From Fibrobacter succinogenes (GTDB taxonomy: Bacteria; Fibrobacterota; Fibrobacteria; Fibrobacterales; Fibrobacteraceae), in NCBI GenBank assembly GCA_902791475.1, contig CADAWC010000007.1, positions 1 through 64,000 of the forward strand: a DNA stretch of 64,000 nucleotides, given 5' to 3'. The notes beneath the pieces are model-generated. The model was given only the letters and a program-made list of their open reading frames with translations, searched no databases and was not told the origin of the DNA. The translations under genes were made by a program, and so were the position numbers. Shown piece after piece: positions 16,059 to 24,841 of this stretch (position 1 is the first letter of the stretch; the number at the start of each line of letters is the position of its first letter).

Positions 16059-16580
16059 TTACAATCCATCGCTTGAACGCAAAAAGAAAATCAATGGAAT
16101 TTCAACCAAATTCTTAAACGACTGCCCCCATGAGGCATGTCGAGCAAGACCGCCATAATAAGGATTCATAGCCGCATCATAGCAACGATCCATTCCCAAA
16201 ACATTTACACACCCACCCAAGAAACCTTTCAAATCAGGACCAGTGAAATATTCACCCGATGGATCATATTTTTGCCAATACAAATCAATAGACTTCACGC
16301 CCGCAATTTTCGCAACGATATTCGAAGAACATTCATGAATTCGTCCGTATTTGTCTCTTTTACAAGATGCAAGAAGCCCCTCATAAACAGCACAAACATC
16401 AGCCTTCGGGTCAAAAGAACACGCAACACCAACTGATATAACAGCAATATCCTTAGCTGCTAGCTCTTCTAATTCTCTCTTACTTGAACATGATGTAAGA
16501 AGGAACGCCGCAATAAAACACGCCAACAGCGGTTTCATCGACATCATTGCTAAAAAAACATTTTGCATAATTTTAAGCAT
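16059..16580 (-). CDS. Small Cys-containing lipoprotein
   Basis: The 173-residue protein has a signal peptide and lipobox LLTSC (Cys31), then a predicted soluble domain with about six further Cys that could pair. AAGGAG lies six bases before the ATG at 16580. No known domain is recognised. It is the third gene of a minus-strand unit, 38 bp after the FISUMP lipoprotein gene, itself 12 bp after the PEGA-domain gene, so all three are probably co-expressed in the envelope. Confidence 0.65.
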   Translation of the reverse strand: MLKIMQNVFLAMMSMKPLLACFIAAFLLTSCSSKRELEELAAKDIAVISVGVACSFDPKADVCAVYEGLLASCKRDKYGRIHECSSNIVAKIAGVKSIDLYWQKYDPSGEYFTGPDLKGFLGGCVNVLGMDRCYDAAMNPYYGGLARHASWGQSFKNLVEIPLIFFLRSSDGL

Positions 16581-16618
16581 AAGATACTCCTTAAAAGTCT
16601 TTTACACAATTATAAATA

Positions 16619-18895
16619 TTAGTTTTTATTCTTGAAGCAACGGATATAATATTGCTGCCATTTCGACATCAAATCACTACTTACACCGCTATTTGAAATT
16701 TTAAAGTAATAAGCAGAATTACCGGAATACTCGGTTGTCGACCAAAAACCAACACTTTCATTAATTTCATAATACCGACCAACAGACATAGAATAATATC
16801 CACCCGGTTTAGCAGAAAAACCGTATGAATTCGTTCCCGCAGTTTTCCATCCCATCGTTGTTTTCAAATCATTGTATGGAGTATTTTTATTCTTTTTTTG
16901 AGCATATTCATAAAGTTCCTGCCACTCAGTCATACTCGGAATATGCCACCCCGATGGGCAAATTCCCTGATGCTTATTAGAAGCATTATACTTGTTAACC
17001 ACATAGCTATTAGCCAAATCCATTACCGCGGTCCAAGTATAAAGTCTTCCAAATTCATCACAATTTGCCTCATTATTATCATAACAAGAAGACCTTTCTA
17101 ACATATTAGGTGTTTCAATTGAATCTGAATAATTCAAATTATCAGCCATCACAATAAACGTGTCTATTGAAACATATCTATACTTAATGCCATCACGTGC
17201 ATCCTCAAATAAATTAAACAGAATACCATCTTCACATTTTTTATCATCACTAGGAACATAAGTTGTGTTTCCACACAAATCTTTCAGAGTTCCTGCTATA
17301 CATATTTTCAAATTAGGATCATATGTCATTCCATTACATTTAGAATAAACAACTCGTTCGTAGCAAAAATCATTTTCTACATCATACGATTTTTCTCCAC
17401 ACAACGAATATACAGCATTACTGCTACAAAACTCCTTAGAGACATCATAGGTTTTAGTACCGCATAGCGGGAGTAAAGCTCCCCCGGAACATACATATTC
17501 CGAAGGATCGTATGTTTTGCCATTACAAAGACTGTATACTGTATTTTCAAAACAGAATTTTATAGAAGGATCATACTCCTTTGTACCACACTTTTCAAAG
17601 ATTTCACTAGAAGACGAAGCAAGTACCGAACTCGAGGAAGATTCTATCTTAGAACTCGATGATGCAGGTTTAGAACTCGAGGACAATACATCCTTTGAAC
17701 TAGACGATGCGGGCTTCGAACTCGAGGACGATACTTCCTTTGAACTAGACGACGCAGGCTTCGAACTCGAGGACAATATATTTCCGATTTTTACAATTGA
17801 ATCTTTTACACAGGTATAAATTAGAGGATTATAATTATTCCCTTTGCAAAGAGGATATAAATCATTTTCAAAGCAGAAATCCTTATTTACATCGTACACA
17901 GAAGAACCACAAACTAGTGAATCAGAAATACATCTTATAGACAACGAATATGAATAATATCGTCCACGATCCTTAAATTCTGCAACCTCTTCTTTGCTAC
18001 TAGAGCGCACAGCAACAGCCAACTCATAAGTATCAGCGCTTCCCGTCATGAAATACGAAGTCCAAAAAGCTCCTCTTTGTCCAAGCTCCTCAGATTTTCC
18101 AAATTCATTCTTAATTCCTGCTGGAAGAACTCTAAATCCAAAATCATCTGTACCCAAACTTCCTTCACCATTCAAATTCCATCCATTCAGAGATTTAAGG
18201 CTATTACCAACTTTATCTTTTCCTACAATAGAAGCCACATACTCAACCATTTTTTTCCATTCACCTGATGTAGGAACATGCCAATAATCGGGACACAGTC
18301 CTTGAATAGATGATGTAGAGCTATCCGTACAAGTTTCGAACGCAACAGATGCAGTATAAAGACTTCCATATTTTTTACAATTTTCGATATCATTACCATA
18401 GCATCCACTTTGTGTTTTTAATTCAGGAACACAAATCGTATCTCGGAAATCAAGATTTTCCGCCATCCAAAGTTGATCCCCGATAATAACCGTTGCATAA
18501 GAGTGTTTATCTCGAGAATCTACCAGTTCTCTATATAATACATTTGAATTAAAAACAAGCTCTGAATTTGATGATACTGGGGATGTACTTGAAGAAGATA
18601 GTTTCGAGCTTGAGGAGGACTTCACCTTCGAACTCGAGGACGCGACATCCTTTGAACTTGAAGATACAAACCTCGAACTCGATGACGTTTCTTCCTTAGA
18701 ACACGACGATGCAAGCTTCGAACTTGAGGAAACTTTTTCCTTTGAACTCGATGATGCTGATTCTGAACTAGACGATTCTTCATCATCTATAATCTGCATA
18801 GCCTCTATTTCTTCAATTTGATTATCGATTTCGGCAACATAGTCAGTACATGCAATAAAAAAAACAAAAGACAAAGATATAAGCAACAATTTCAT
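16619..18895 (-). CDS. FISUMP lipoprotein with two FISUMP domains, poly-Ser linkers and Cys repeats
   Basis: The 758-residue lipoprotein (FFIAC, Cys16) is a mosaic. A poly-Ser/SSSK linker (about 40-110) leads to a first FISUMP domain (about 115-330, with QLWMAENLDF and CPDYWHVPTSGEW). Two copies of a roughly 21-residue Cys repeat (CG..YD....FC......) follow, then a second Ser linker encoded by about three 45-bp units. Six more Cys repeats (about 436-560) and a second FISUMP domain (about 565-758, ending IRCFKNKN) complete it. FISUMP proteins are abundant, surface-exposed and mostly of unknown function in Fibrobacter. The gene lies between a PEGA-domain gene and a small lipoprotein gene. Confidence 0.85.
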   Translation of the reverse strand: MKLLLISLSFVFFIACTDYVAEIDNQIEEIEAMQIIDDEESSSSESASSSSKEKVSSSSKLASSCSKEETSSSSRFVSSSSKDVASSSSKVKSSSSSKLSSSSTSPVSSNSELVFNSNVLYRELVDSRDKHSYATVIIGDQLWMAENLDFRDTICVPELKTQSGCYGNDIENCKKYGSLYTASVAFETCTDSSTSSIQGLCPDYWHVPTSGEWKKMVEYVASIVGKDKVGNSLKSLNGWNLNGEGSLGTDDFGFRVLPAGIKNEFGKSEELGQRGAFWTSYFMTGSADTYELAVAVRSSSKEEVAEFKDRGRYYSYSLSIRCISDSLVCGSSVYDVNKDFCFENDLYPLCKGNNYNPLIYTCVKDSIVKIGNILSSSSKPASSSSKEVSSSSSKPASSSSKDVLSSSSKPASSSSKIESSSSSVLASSSSEIFEKCGTKEYDPSIKFCFENTVYSLCNGKTYDPSEYVCSGGALLPLCGTKTYDVSKEFCSSNAVYSLCGEKSYDVENDFCYERVVYSKCNGMTYDPNLKICIAGTLKDLCGNTTYVPSDDKKCEDGILFNLFEDARDGIKYRYVSIDTFIVMADNLNYSDSIETPNMLERSSCYDNNEANCDEFGRLYTWTAVMDLANSYVVNKYNASNKHQGICPSGWHIPSMTEWQELYEYAQKKNKNTPYNDLKTTMGWKTAGTNSYGFSAKPGGYYSMSVGRYYEINESVGFWSTTEYSGNSAYYFKISNSGVSSDLMSKWQQYYIRCFKNKN

Positions 18896-18907
18896 AACTC
18901 AATACCC

Positions 18908-20464
18908 CTAAAATACAAAGCTCAACCCAATTCCAACCGAACCTATAATGGACAGAGCTATACCAACACCACGCATGGTTTGGCCTGACTGAGCTTTTTC
19001 ACGATTCTTTTTAAGATCATCCACAGAAAGGCCCCCTTTTTGGGCAGCCTCCTTGGCATTACTATTTCCGACAATAGCGAGAATAACCCCAGTAACGCCA
19101 ACAGCGGTTCCAATACTCAAAGGAATCCAGCGACGCCTCATTTTGGCATAAAATCCATTTTCATTTATGGGCAAGCTTTCTCCAGCACGATAAATCTTGC
19201 CATCTAATTCATCATACGCAGCATTTGCTTTTGCATGAATGTCATCTACATCCAATTCGCCATTAATCGAATGTTTTAGTTTATGTGTTACCTGAACAAC
19301 CTTATGCCATAGAGGATTTACATCGACTTTTTCCTCCCAACCATTCCCTTTTAGAACAACATCAGCACAAAGAGGAACATCACCCATATAAGGGGTACTA
19401 CCAACCATTTTCCCGTCCATATAGATTGCAACCGCCTGTGGTTCACCCTTGTATTCAGCATTCAATTCCAAACCACCTTTACCTCGTGAAAGCACCTTAT
19501 CAAAAACCTCTACTTTATTTTTTGCAATCGACACCGAAAATTCCACCGGATCGAAACAGGGATGAGTCAACTGAACCTGGTGGAAACCCATTTCAAGTTC
19601 TATTCTCGACCCACTTTTATAAGCACCATCAACAATCACATTTAATTCGCTCTTATCCGCAGCAAAGCCTGCAAGCACTGGTTTAACATCAAGCCAGCCA
19701 AAATTCGGAGATAAAGAAAGTTCAACTTTCTGATTGTTCATCGAGACATCCACAACAGATTCAGCATCATCATAATGTTCTTGCGTAAACACAAATCGGT
19801 GGCTGCCCTCTTCAACTTCCACCTTGCAAGGAGTTCGCAAACACTTAGGGTTAACCTTGCCATCAATAGTCGGAAGTGCATTAGCCGGATTGGTCAATAA
19901 TTCTACAATAAACTTCTTTTTTCCAGAATAGCTAAAATTGCCAACATCACTTACTTCGCTAATTCCACCAAAACCAGCAAAGCCCCCCGATTTTTTTATA
20001 CTCCTAAAAAAATCGGGAGCTTTTTTTCGGATAATTCCAAGCAATTTTTTCACATTTGAGCCAGAGCCATTAAAACTAGCAAGGAGCTTATTTCCTGCTG
20101 TCTCATAAAGTTCCGCCGAAAGAGTAAGTTCACCACCAAAAACACCAACACGAGCCTGGCAAATATAATCCGCAGAGATGTTTTTTCCTGTTTCTACAAG
20201 GCAACTGCCTTCACACTCTTCGATAGCCTTCCCAGGAGGCAACATCTGTATGATATTTTCACGAGTCATTATCGTATAGTTTTGCTCAGCAGGTAATTGA
20301 TTCACAGCCTCTTCTCGTAAAATATTTGTAAGATACTGACGGTCTGAAAACGAAACCTTTTCTTTCGCTTCACCATCAGCCCCTGTTTCAACAACAGCCA
20401 CATACGCCGCTGAAACATCAATTACCCAAAGCAACAACAAAGAAATGAATAAGAAACTTTTCAT
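18908..20464 (-). CDS. PEGA-domain exported protein
   Basis: The protein of about 518 residues starts at MKSFLFISLLLLW, a normal signal peptide; upstream in-frame Met codons add a positively charged extension and overlap the divergent gene. Residues about 20-150 resemble the nucleotide-independent CsgG/TolB-like fold that precedes PEGA domains in similar proteins (VAVVETG..., YTIMTREN). PEGA-like repeats follow (ALPTIDGKVNPKCLRTPCKVEV; IYMDGKMVGSTPYMGDVP). A transmembrane pair lies near the C-terminus (PLSIGTAVGVTGVILAIVG and GIALSIIGSVGIGLSF). PEGA domains are surface-layer or cell-wall-associated. It is the first gene of the PEGA-FISUMP-lipoprotein unit. Confidence 0.7.
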   Translation of the reverse strand: MKSFLFISLLLLWVIDVSAAYVAVVETGADGEAKEKVSFSDRQYLTNILREEAVNQLPAEQNYTIMTRENIIQMLPPGKAIEECEGSCLVETGKNISADYICQARVGVFGGELTLSAELYETAGNKLLASFNGSGSNVKKLLGIIRKKAPDFFRSIKKSGGFAGFGGISEVSDVGNFSYSGKKKFIVELLTNPANALPTIDGKVNPKCLRTPCKVEVEEGSHRFVFTQEHYDDAESVVDVSMNNQKVELSLSPNFGWLDVKPVLAGFAADKSELNVIVDGAYKSGSRIELEMGFHQVQLTHPCFDPVEFSVSIAKNKVEVFDKVLSRGKGGLELNAEYKGEPQAVAIYMDGKMVGSTPYMGDVPLCADVVLKGNGWEEKVDVNPLWHKVVQVTHKLKHSINGELDVDDIHAKANAAYDELDGKIYRAGESLPINENGFYAKMRRRWIPLSIGTAVGVTGVILAIVGNSNAKEAAQKGGLSVDDLKKNREKAQSGQTMRGVGIALSIIGSVGIGLSFVF

Positions 20465-20507
20465 GACGCGAAATATAATTTTTTTAAACATTACTATATT
20501 ACATCGC

Positions 20508-21845
20508 ATGAATATTATCGAAACTTTGAACGCCGCAGGTCAGCAAGAACTGGCCCAACATTTGGAATCCTTGACGGGTGATGCCCGCGCAAATTTGGAA
20601 CGCGATATTTTAAGCCAGGACTGGCAAGAACTCAAGGCACTCCACGCAGAAAAGTCCGCAGCCAGCTTGAGCGATAACGTTTCTGCCGACCTTACTCCGA
20701 TGCCGTGGAAACTCGCGACCGACGATCTCCGTTACGACTTCTGGAAAGAAACGGGTGAAATTCTCCTCGGTCAAGGCAAGGTTGCCGCATTCCTCGTGGC
20801 AGGCGGTCAAGGTTCGCGTCTCGGTTTCGATGGTCCGAAGGGCATGTTCGATATCGGTCTCCCGAGCCACAAGAGTTTGTTCCAGTTGCAGGCCGAACGC
20901 TTGCGCAATTTGGGCGCCCGCGTGGGTCACGCCATCCCGTGGTGCATCATGACGAGTCCATTGAACCACGAAGCGACGGTCAACTTTTTCAGCGAAAACA
21001 ACTTCTTTGGTTTAAACCGCGAAGATATCCGATTCTTCCAGCAGGGAACGATTTGCGCCCTCACCGCAGACGGCAAGGCTGTACTCGACGGCGAAGACCA
21101 TTTGGCTCTTGTGCCCGATGGAAATGGCGGTTGCTTCCGCGCTCTCGCCCAGAGCGGCACGCTCGCCTGGCTTGTAGAACGTGGTGTGCAATACGTATTC
21201 CTCTACAGCGTCGATAACGCCCTCTGCCGCATTTGCGACCCGGCATTCATTGGCGCCCTCGCCGAAAAAGGCACGATTCTCAGCGCATCGAAGGTTGTGC
21301 ACAAGGCAGGCCCAAACGAAAAGGTGGGCATTTTCGCCTTCCAGAACAAGAAGCCGGGCGTTGTTGAATACAGCGACCTTCCGGAAAACTTCCGCGACAT
21401 GACAAACGCCGATGGAAGCCTCACGTTCGATGGCGGCAACATTGCCATTCACTTGTTTAAAATCAGCGGTCTCCGCAAGTTGCAGACAAGCAAGCTCCCG
21501 TGGCACACCGCACGCAAAACCGTTTGCGGCATCGAAAAATGCTTCAAGTTTGAACAGTTCCTCTTTGACGCATTCCCGCAGCTCGGTTCCATGCTCCCGT
21601 TCGGCGTTGTACGCGAAGAAGAATTCAGCCCGGTCAAGAACGCCGAAGGCAACGATTCTCCAAAGACGGCTCGCATCATGATTGGCAAGCTCCACCGCGA
21701 ATGGCTCCGCAAGGCGCACGTCAAAATTGACGAGAAGAAGTTGTACGAAATCTCGCCGACAATCAGCTACGCCGGCGAAGGCCTCAAGCAGAGCGTTTTT
21801 GACCGAGAACTCGGAAGAAACATCCTGGAATTTGAAGAGGATTAG
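20508..21845 (+). CDS. UTP--sugar-1-phosphate uridylyltransferase (UDPGP family)
   Basis: The 445-residue protein has the eukaryote-type UDP-sugar pyrophosphorylase core: FLVAGGQGSRLGFDGPKG (95-112) is the nucleotide-binding loop, then LVPDGNGG and VDNALCRICDP. It makes UDP-GlcNAc or UDP-glucose from UTP and the sugar 1-phosphate; the motif set fits UAP1/AGX-like enzymes slightly better, but the substrate is open. The start MNIIETLN at 20508 is chosen because the upstream in-frame extension overlaps the divergent signal-peptide gene and is not family-like. It provides precursors for glycan synthesis. Confidence 0.85.
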   Translation: MNIIETLNAAGQQELAQHLESLTGDARANLERDILSQDWQELKALHAEKSAASLSDNVSADLTPMPWKLATDDLRYDFWKETGEILLGQGKVAAFLVAGGQGSRLGFDGPKGMFDIGLPSHKSLFQLQAERLRNLGARVGHAIPWCIMTSPLNHEATVNFFSENNFFGLNREDIRFFQQGTICALTADGKAVLDGEDHLALVPDGNGGCFRALAQSGTLAWLVERGVQYVFLYSVDNALCRICDPAFIGALAEKGTILSASKVVHKAGPNEKVGIFAFQNKKPGVVEYSDLPENFRDMTNADGSLTFDGGNIAIHLFKISGLRKLQTSKLPWHTARKTVCGIEKCFKFEQFLFDAFPQLGSMLPFGVVREEEFSPVKNAEGNDSPKTARIMIGKLHREWLRKAHVKIDEKKLYEISPTISYAGEGLKQSVFDRELGRNILEFEED

Positions 21846-21925
21846 CGCCTTCGGCGCAGTTGACAGTAGGAGGTAGGCGGTAGGAAGTAGGATTTGTCAT
21901 GCCCGCCACTGTGCGGGCATCTCCT
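21845..21925. repeat. Palindrome, GTAGG array and REP-like hairpin
   Basis: Three parts follow the pyrophosphorylase stop: the palindrome GCGCCTTCGGCGC (21845-21857), a GTAGGAGGTAGGCGGTAGG-type array (21866-21891), and a REP-like hairpin ATGCCCGC / GCGGGCAT (21899-21920) bounded by GTC and CTCC. The hairpin keeps the GTCAT...ATCTCC borders of the family but has a different stem. The first palindrome may also serve as terminator. Confidence 0.7.
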
Positions 21926-21936
21926 TTTTGTAGCGA

Positions 21937-22821
21937 ATGCACAGAATAAAAGCCACAACATACAAATTCCCAATCAACATTCTGCTGCGTTTGCCGGATG
22001 CGTTCTATGTCGTCCTTTTTGCAGTCGTTTTCCCGATTTACAAGGAGTTGCACAAGAAGCGCGCCTACGGGCGCGTTGAAAAGCACCTAGAATTAGCGCG
22101 GCAGTACCTCGCTGAAAACAGTATAAACTGCGCGGAACTTGCCAAAGTCAACCCGCGCGACACATTCAAAGGCATTTTCTGGAATGCGCTCGAATCCTAC
22201 CGTGGGCTCGCACGTTTCAAAAGCGTTGAAAAACGAATCGTCTACGAAAACGAACACATCATCCAAAACGCCATCGCAGATTGTGCCAAACAAAACACCC
22301 CCATCGCTGGCATCAGCATCCACCAGGGCGCATTCGAACTTTTGCACCGCGCACTCTGCCGTTACAGCGAACACGTCCACCTCATCACCGACTCCATCGG
22401 CGACATGGCATTCCGCGAAGTCCTCAAAGACCTCCGCAGCGACCCGCACCTGACAGAATATCATCCCGACGAAACAGGCCGCCTTATCCGTGAACTATTC
22501 CGCACTAAAGGAATTCTTGCAATGGTCATCGACCAAGGCAAACACACCAAAGGGAACACGGTCTCGTTATTCGGCCGCCCAAGCACACTTTACTTGCGCC
22601 TCCCGCAAAAAATAAACGAAATGGGCGCAGGCATCGTCACATTCCGCACATGGAGCGAAAAGAAACGCATCGTCATTCGTTTCGAAAGCTACTACCCGCC
22701 AAAATACGATGAAAATCAGCTCGTCACGGGAATCGCGCGCGAAGTCGAGACCTGGATAGCCGAGCACCCCGAGCAATGGAGCTGGAACTACCACGGAAAT
22801 TTTAAAACAAGCAACTGCTAA
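21937..22821 (+). CDS. LpxL/HtrB-family lysophospholipid (lipid A) acyltransferase
   Basis: The 294-residue protein has an N-terminal membrane-associated segment (about 12-35) and the acyltransferase motif HQGAFE (His129, Glu134) of the H-x4-D/E family. RGLARF precedes it, MVIDQGK follows, and it ends with WIAEHPEQWSWNYH, the hallmark of LpxL/LpxM enzymes that add secondary acyl chains to lipid A at the inner membrane. Its 3' end overlaps the converging lipoprotein gene by four bases. The acyl chain used is unknown. Confidence 0.85.
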   Translation: MHRIKATTYKFPINILLRLPDAFYVVLFAVVFPIYKELHKKRAYGRVEKHLELARQYLAENSINCAELAKVNPRDTFKGIFWNALESYRGLARFKSVEKRIVYENEHIIQNAIADCAKQNTPIAGISIHQGAFELLHRALCRYSEHVHLITDSIGDMAFREVLKDLRSDPHLTEYHPDETGRLIRELFRTKGILAMVIDQGKHTKGNTVSLFGRPSTLYLRLPQKINEMGAGIVTFRTWSEKKRIVIRFESYYPPKYDENQLVTGIAREVETWIAEHPEQWSWNYHGNFKTSNC

Positions 22822-23963
22822 AAATCAAGCCATTCTTGAGGAATTACAGTTCCGATTTTACGCTTCGTTATTTCCGTTTTAACAGATGCTCCCGCTGTTC
22901 TTCCGGCTTTTCTAGATTCAACATCCATCGTATAAGTATTTACATAGCCATCATCACCAAAATAATAGCGAATGACAGATTCTACAGTCACATCGTCTTC
23001 ATTCGTCTCTATCATGTGAATGGTTTCAATCGATTTTTTTGAATAGTTATAATAAGCCGTGTAACCTAAGTCATTTTTTAATTCAAATAATTCGTCTGTA
23101 ATTTGAACAGGCTGTTGCCAAGCCCCAGAATCTAGCATGAACGGGATGCACTTTCCATATTCCGTTCTTAACGAATCCTTGTAACGTTCAGTGGTATTTA
23201 AAATAAAGGATTCCTTTTCTTTCTGATTTTTCGTATCGAACAATAGCACAACTTTTCGGACAAAATCCCGGACGATTCTCTTAGTCGGTTTATTTTGCAA
23301 TTTCAAAGCCACGGAAACAGGCTCCAAAACACCCACTTCATTAGACAGGTACAAATACAAATGATTTTTTCCATTGCTTATAAACTTCACATCATTTGCA
23401 TAATTCGTAAGCTGACTCATCCCCATCGAATATTCAATTTCAATCGAATCTCGCGCAAAGAAATTCTGCAAAAGGAATTCTTTTGAATTCGCGTAAACCT
23501 CATCAAACGTCAAAGTCTTTGGATTATTCACAGAACCTTCTGGAGGTTCAAAGAACAAGCTGCTGCTTGAAACAGCCTCACTAGAAGACGAGACATCCGA
23601 CGAAGAGCTCACTTCGAGAGATCGTTCACTGCTTGATGAAATGATTGAACTAGAAGAAACAACTAAAACACTAGAAGAACTGTAAAAACTTGATGATGAA
23701 TTAACAGCACTTGACGAAGAAATATTTTGGCTCGAGGACGACGAACTTTTTGCCTTTTCTGAAGAAATTCGGCCACTCGAAGAAATCGCCTTTTTCGAAG
23801 ACGACGATTGTTTAGCACTCGACATGGCCTCACTCGAAAGAGCCGTCTCCGATGAGCCGCCTTGAGAAACGTCATCCACATTCGCAATCGACGGAGAATC
23901 AGAATTTCCGCAAGCACAAATCAAAAAGCAAAACAAAAACAGAGCAATAGATGTGAATTTCAT
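22818..23963 (-). CDS. Ser-rich lipoprotein with unknown C-terminal domain
   Basis: The 381-residue lipoprotein starts at MKFTSIALFLFC with lipobox ICAC. The segment from about 25 to 140 is a long Ser-rich linker typical of Fibrobacter surface proteins. The C-terminal domain (about 145-381) has no FISUMP signature; it is a mixed alpha/beta region with several Tyr/Asp-rich strands and ends in PQEWLDF. The start at 23963 fits the signal peptide; an upstream in-frame Met would overlap the divergent Smr gene. Function unknown. Confidence 0.7.
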   Translation of the reverse strand: MKFTSIALFLFCFLICACGNSDSPSIANVDDVSQGGSSETALSSEAMSSAKQSSSSKKAISSSGRISSEKAKSSSSSSQNISSSSAVNSSSSFYSSSSVLVVSSSSIISSSSERSLEVSSSSDVSSSSEAVSSSSLFFEPPEGSVNNPKTLTFDEVYANSKEFLLQNFFARDSIEIEYSMGMSQLTNYANDVKFISNGKNHLYLYLSNEVGVLEPVSVALKLQNKPTKRIVRDFVRKVVLLFDTKNQKEKESFILNTTERYKDSLRTEYGKCIPFMLDSGAWQQPVQITDELFELKNDLGYTAYYNYSKKSIETIHMIETNEDDVTVESVIRYYFGDDGYVNTYTMDVESRKAGRTAGASVKTEITKRKIGTVIPQEWLDF

Positions 23964-24012
23964 GAATATCAATATAGAATTTTCTAACTTTACAAACAAA
24001 GAGGGATTTATC

Positions 24013-24468
24013 ATGCCTTTAAATGCAGATGAAGAATTTCAATTAGAGTGGATCAAGAACCACCCCATGCAAGACAAAGACGAACTCGCCGAAATCCAAG
24101 CAGAAGCTGAAGCCGAGGCGAGACCGCAACGCGCCACACGCGGCAAGAAAATGCGCCGCAACCCCGCCGCCTGGGAACTTCCCAACCCCGAAGACGAAAT
24201 CGACCTCCACGGATTCACCTCCGAAGAAGCCGCCGAAGCCGTCGAACGCCGCATCGACGACCTCCTGATTGCAGGCCTCAGCGTTCTGCGCGTGATTCAC
24301 GGAGGAGGCAACCCGGAATACGGCAACGTAAAGCGCATCATCGACCGCAAAGTCCGTTCCGAATGGAAAAATCGAGTCGTTTTCTACAAGGTTGAACCCG
24401 ACAACGCCGGTTCCAGCATCATGAAAATCGGCAAGCCGCACCCGCAAATCGCAAAAAAGAAAAAATAA
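24013..24468 (+). CDS. Smr-domain protein
   Basis: The 151-residue protein has a charged N-terminal part (1-60) and a C-terminal Smr domain with DLHGFTSEEA (64-73) and VIHGGGN (94-100), the two conserved motifs of the MutS2/Smr family of nucleic-acid endonucleases. Stand-alone Smr proteins may act in ribosome rescue or DNA repair. The start MPLNADEEF at 24013 is chosen because the track-length extension upstream reads through the divergent promoter region. It is followed 100 bp later by tRNA-Pro. Confidence 0.85.
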   Translation: MPLNADEEFQLEWIKNHPMQDKDELAEIQAEAEAEARPQRATRGKKMRRNPAAWELPNPEDEIDLHGFTSEEAAEAVERRIDDLLIAGLSVLRVIHGGGNPEYGNVKRIIDRKVRSEWKNRVVFYKVEPDNAGSSIMKIGKPHPQIAKKKK

Positions 24469-24524
24469 TGAAAAAATTTTCACTTTTTTTGCCCTTACCC
24501 CTTTAAAAGTCAATCGAATTTAAC

Positions 24525-24530
24525 TATAAT
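24525..24530 (+). promoter_or_regulatory. Probable tRNA-Pro promoter -10 box
   Basis: TATAAT lies about 40 bases upstream of the mature tRNA. The -35 region is weak. Directly after it comes TGTGCGCGTC, the same GC-rich stretch found after the tRNA-Ala -10 box, which suggests shared control. Confidence 0.6.
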
Positions 24531-24569
24531 TGTGCGCGTCAACGACGAACCGTCAAGACAAAAACAAAA

Positions 24570-24643
24570 CGGAATATAGCTCAGCCTGGTAGAGCGCTTG
24601 CTTCGGGAGCAAGAGGTCGTGAGTTCGAATCTCGCTATTCCGA
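24570..24643 (+). tRNA. tRNA-Pro (anticodon CGG)
   Basis: A complete cloverleaf is visible: acceptor arms CGGAATA and TATTCCG, D-loop with AGCCTGGTAGA, anticodon stem CTTGC/GCAAG with loop TTCGGGA (anticodon CGG, reading CCG), and TTCGAAT in the T-loop. No CCA is encoded. A terminator hairpin follows within ten bases. Confidence 0.95.
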
Positions 24644-24650
24644 TAAAAAG

Positions 24651-24680
24651 AAACCACCCATCAGGGTGGTTTTCTTTTTA
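24651..24680 (+). terminator. Terminator after tRNA-Pro
   Basis: AAACCACCC and GGGTGGTTT form a nine-base stem with a four-base loop, followed by TTCTTTTTAT. Confidence 0.9.
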
Positions 24681-24703
24681 TATCCGAATATCACCGAGAT
24701 GAA

Positions 24704-24841
24704 GAACTCACGAAGTGAGTTCGACTAAATCGCCCCGAGAGCGAAGCGAACTACGGGCGATTTAGAGATTACGCCGTAAGGCGTAACCCGAAGGGCAAAA
24801 GCCGAAACGCAAGTGAGGATTTTGTCTTATCTCGCTATTCC
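24704..24841. repeat. Cluster of three palindromes plus a copy of the tRNA-Pro 3' end
   Basis: Three hairpins follow each other: GAACTCAC/GTGAGTTC (24704-24722), CTAAATCGCCC/GGGCGATTTAG (24725-24765) and TTACGCC/GGCGTAA (24769-24786). Then ATCTCGCTATTCC (24829-24841) repeats, without mismatch, the last part of tRNA-Pro (24629-24641), exactly 200 bp away, and runs into the end of the radical SAM gene. There is no gene in this gap. Confidence 0.65.
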
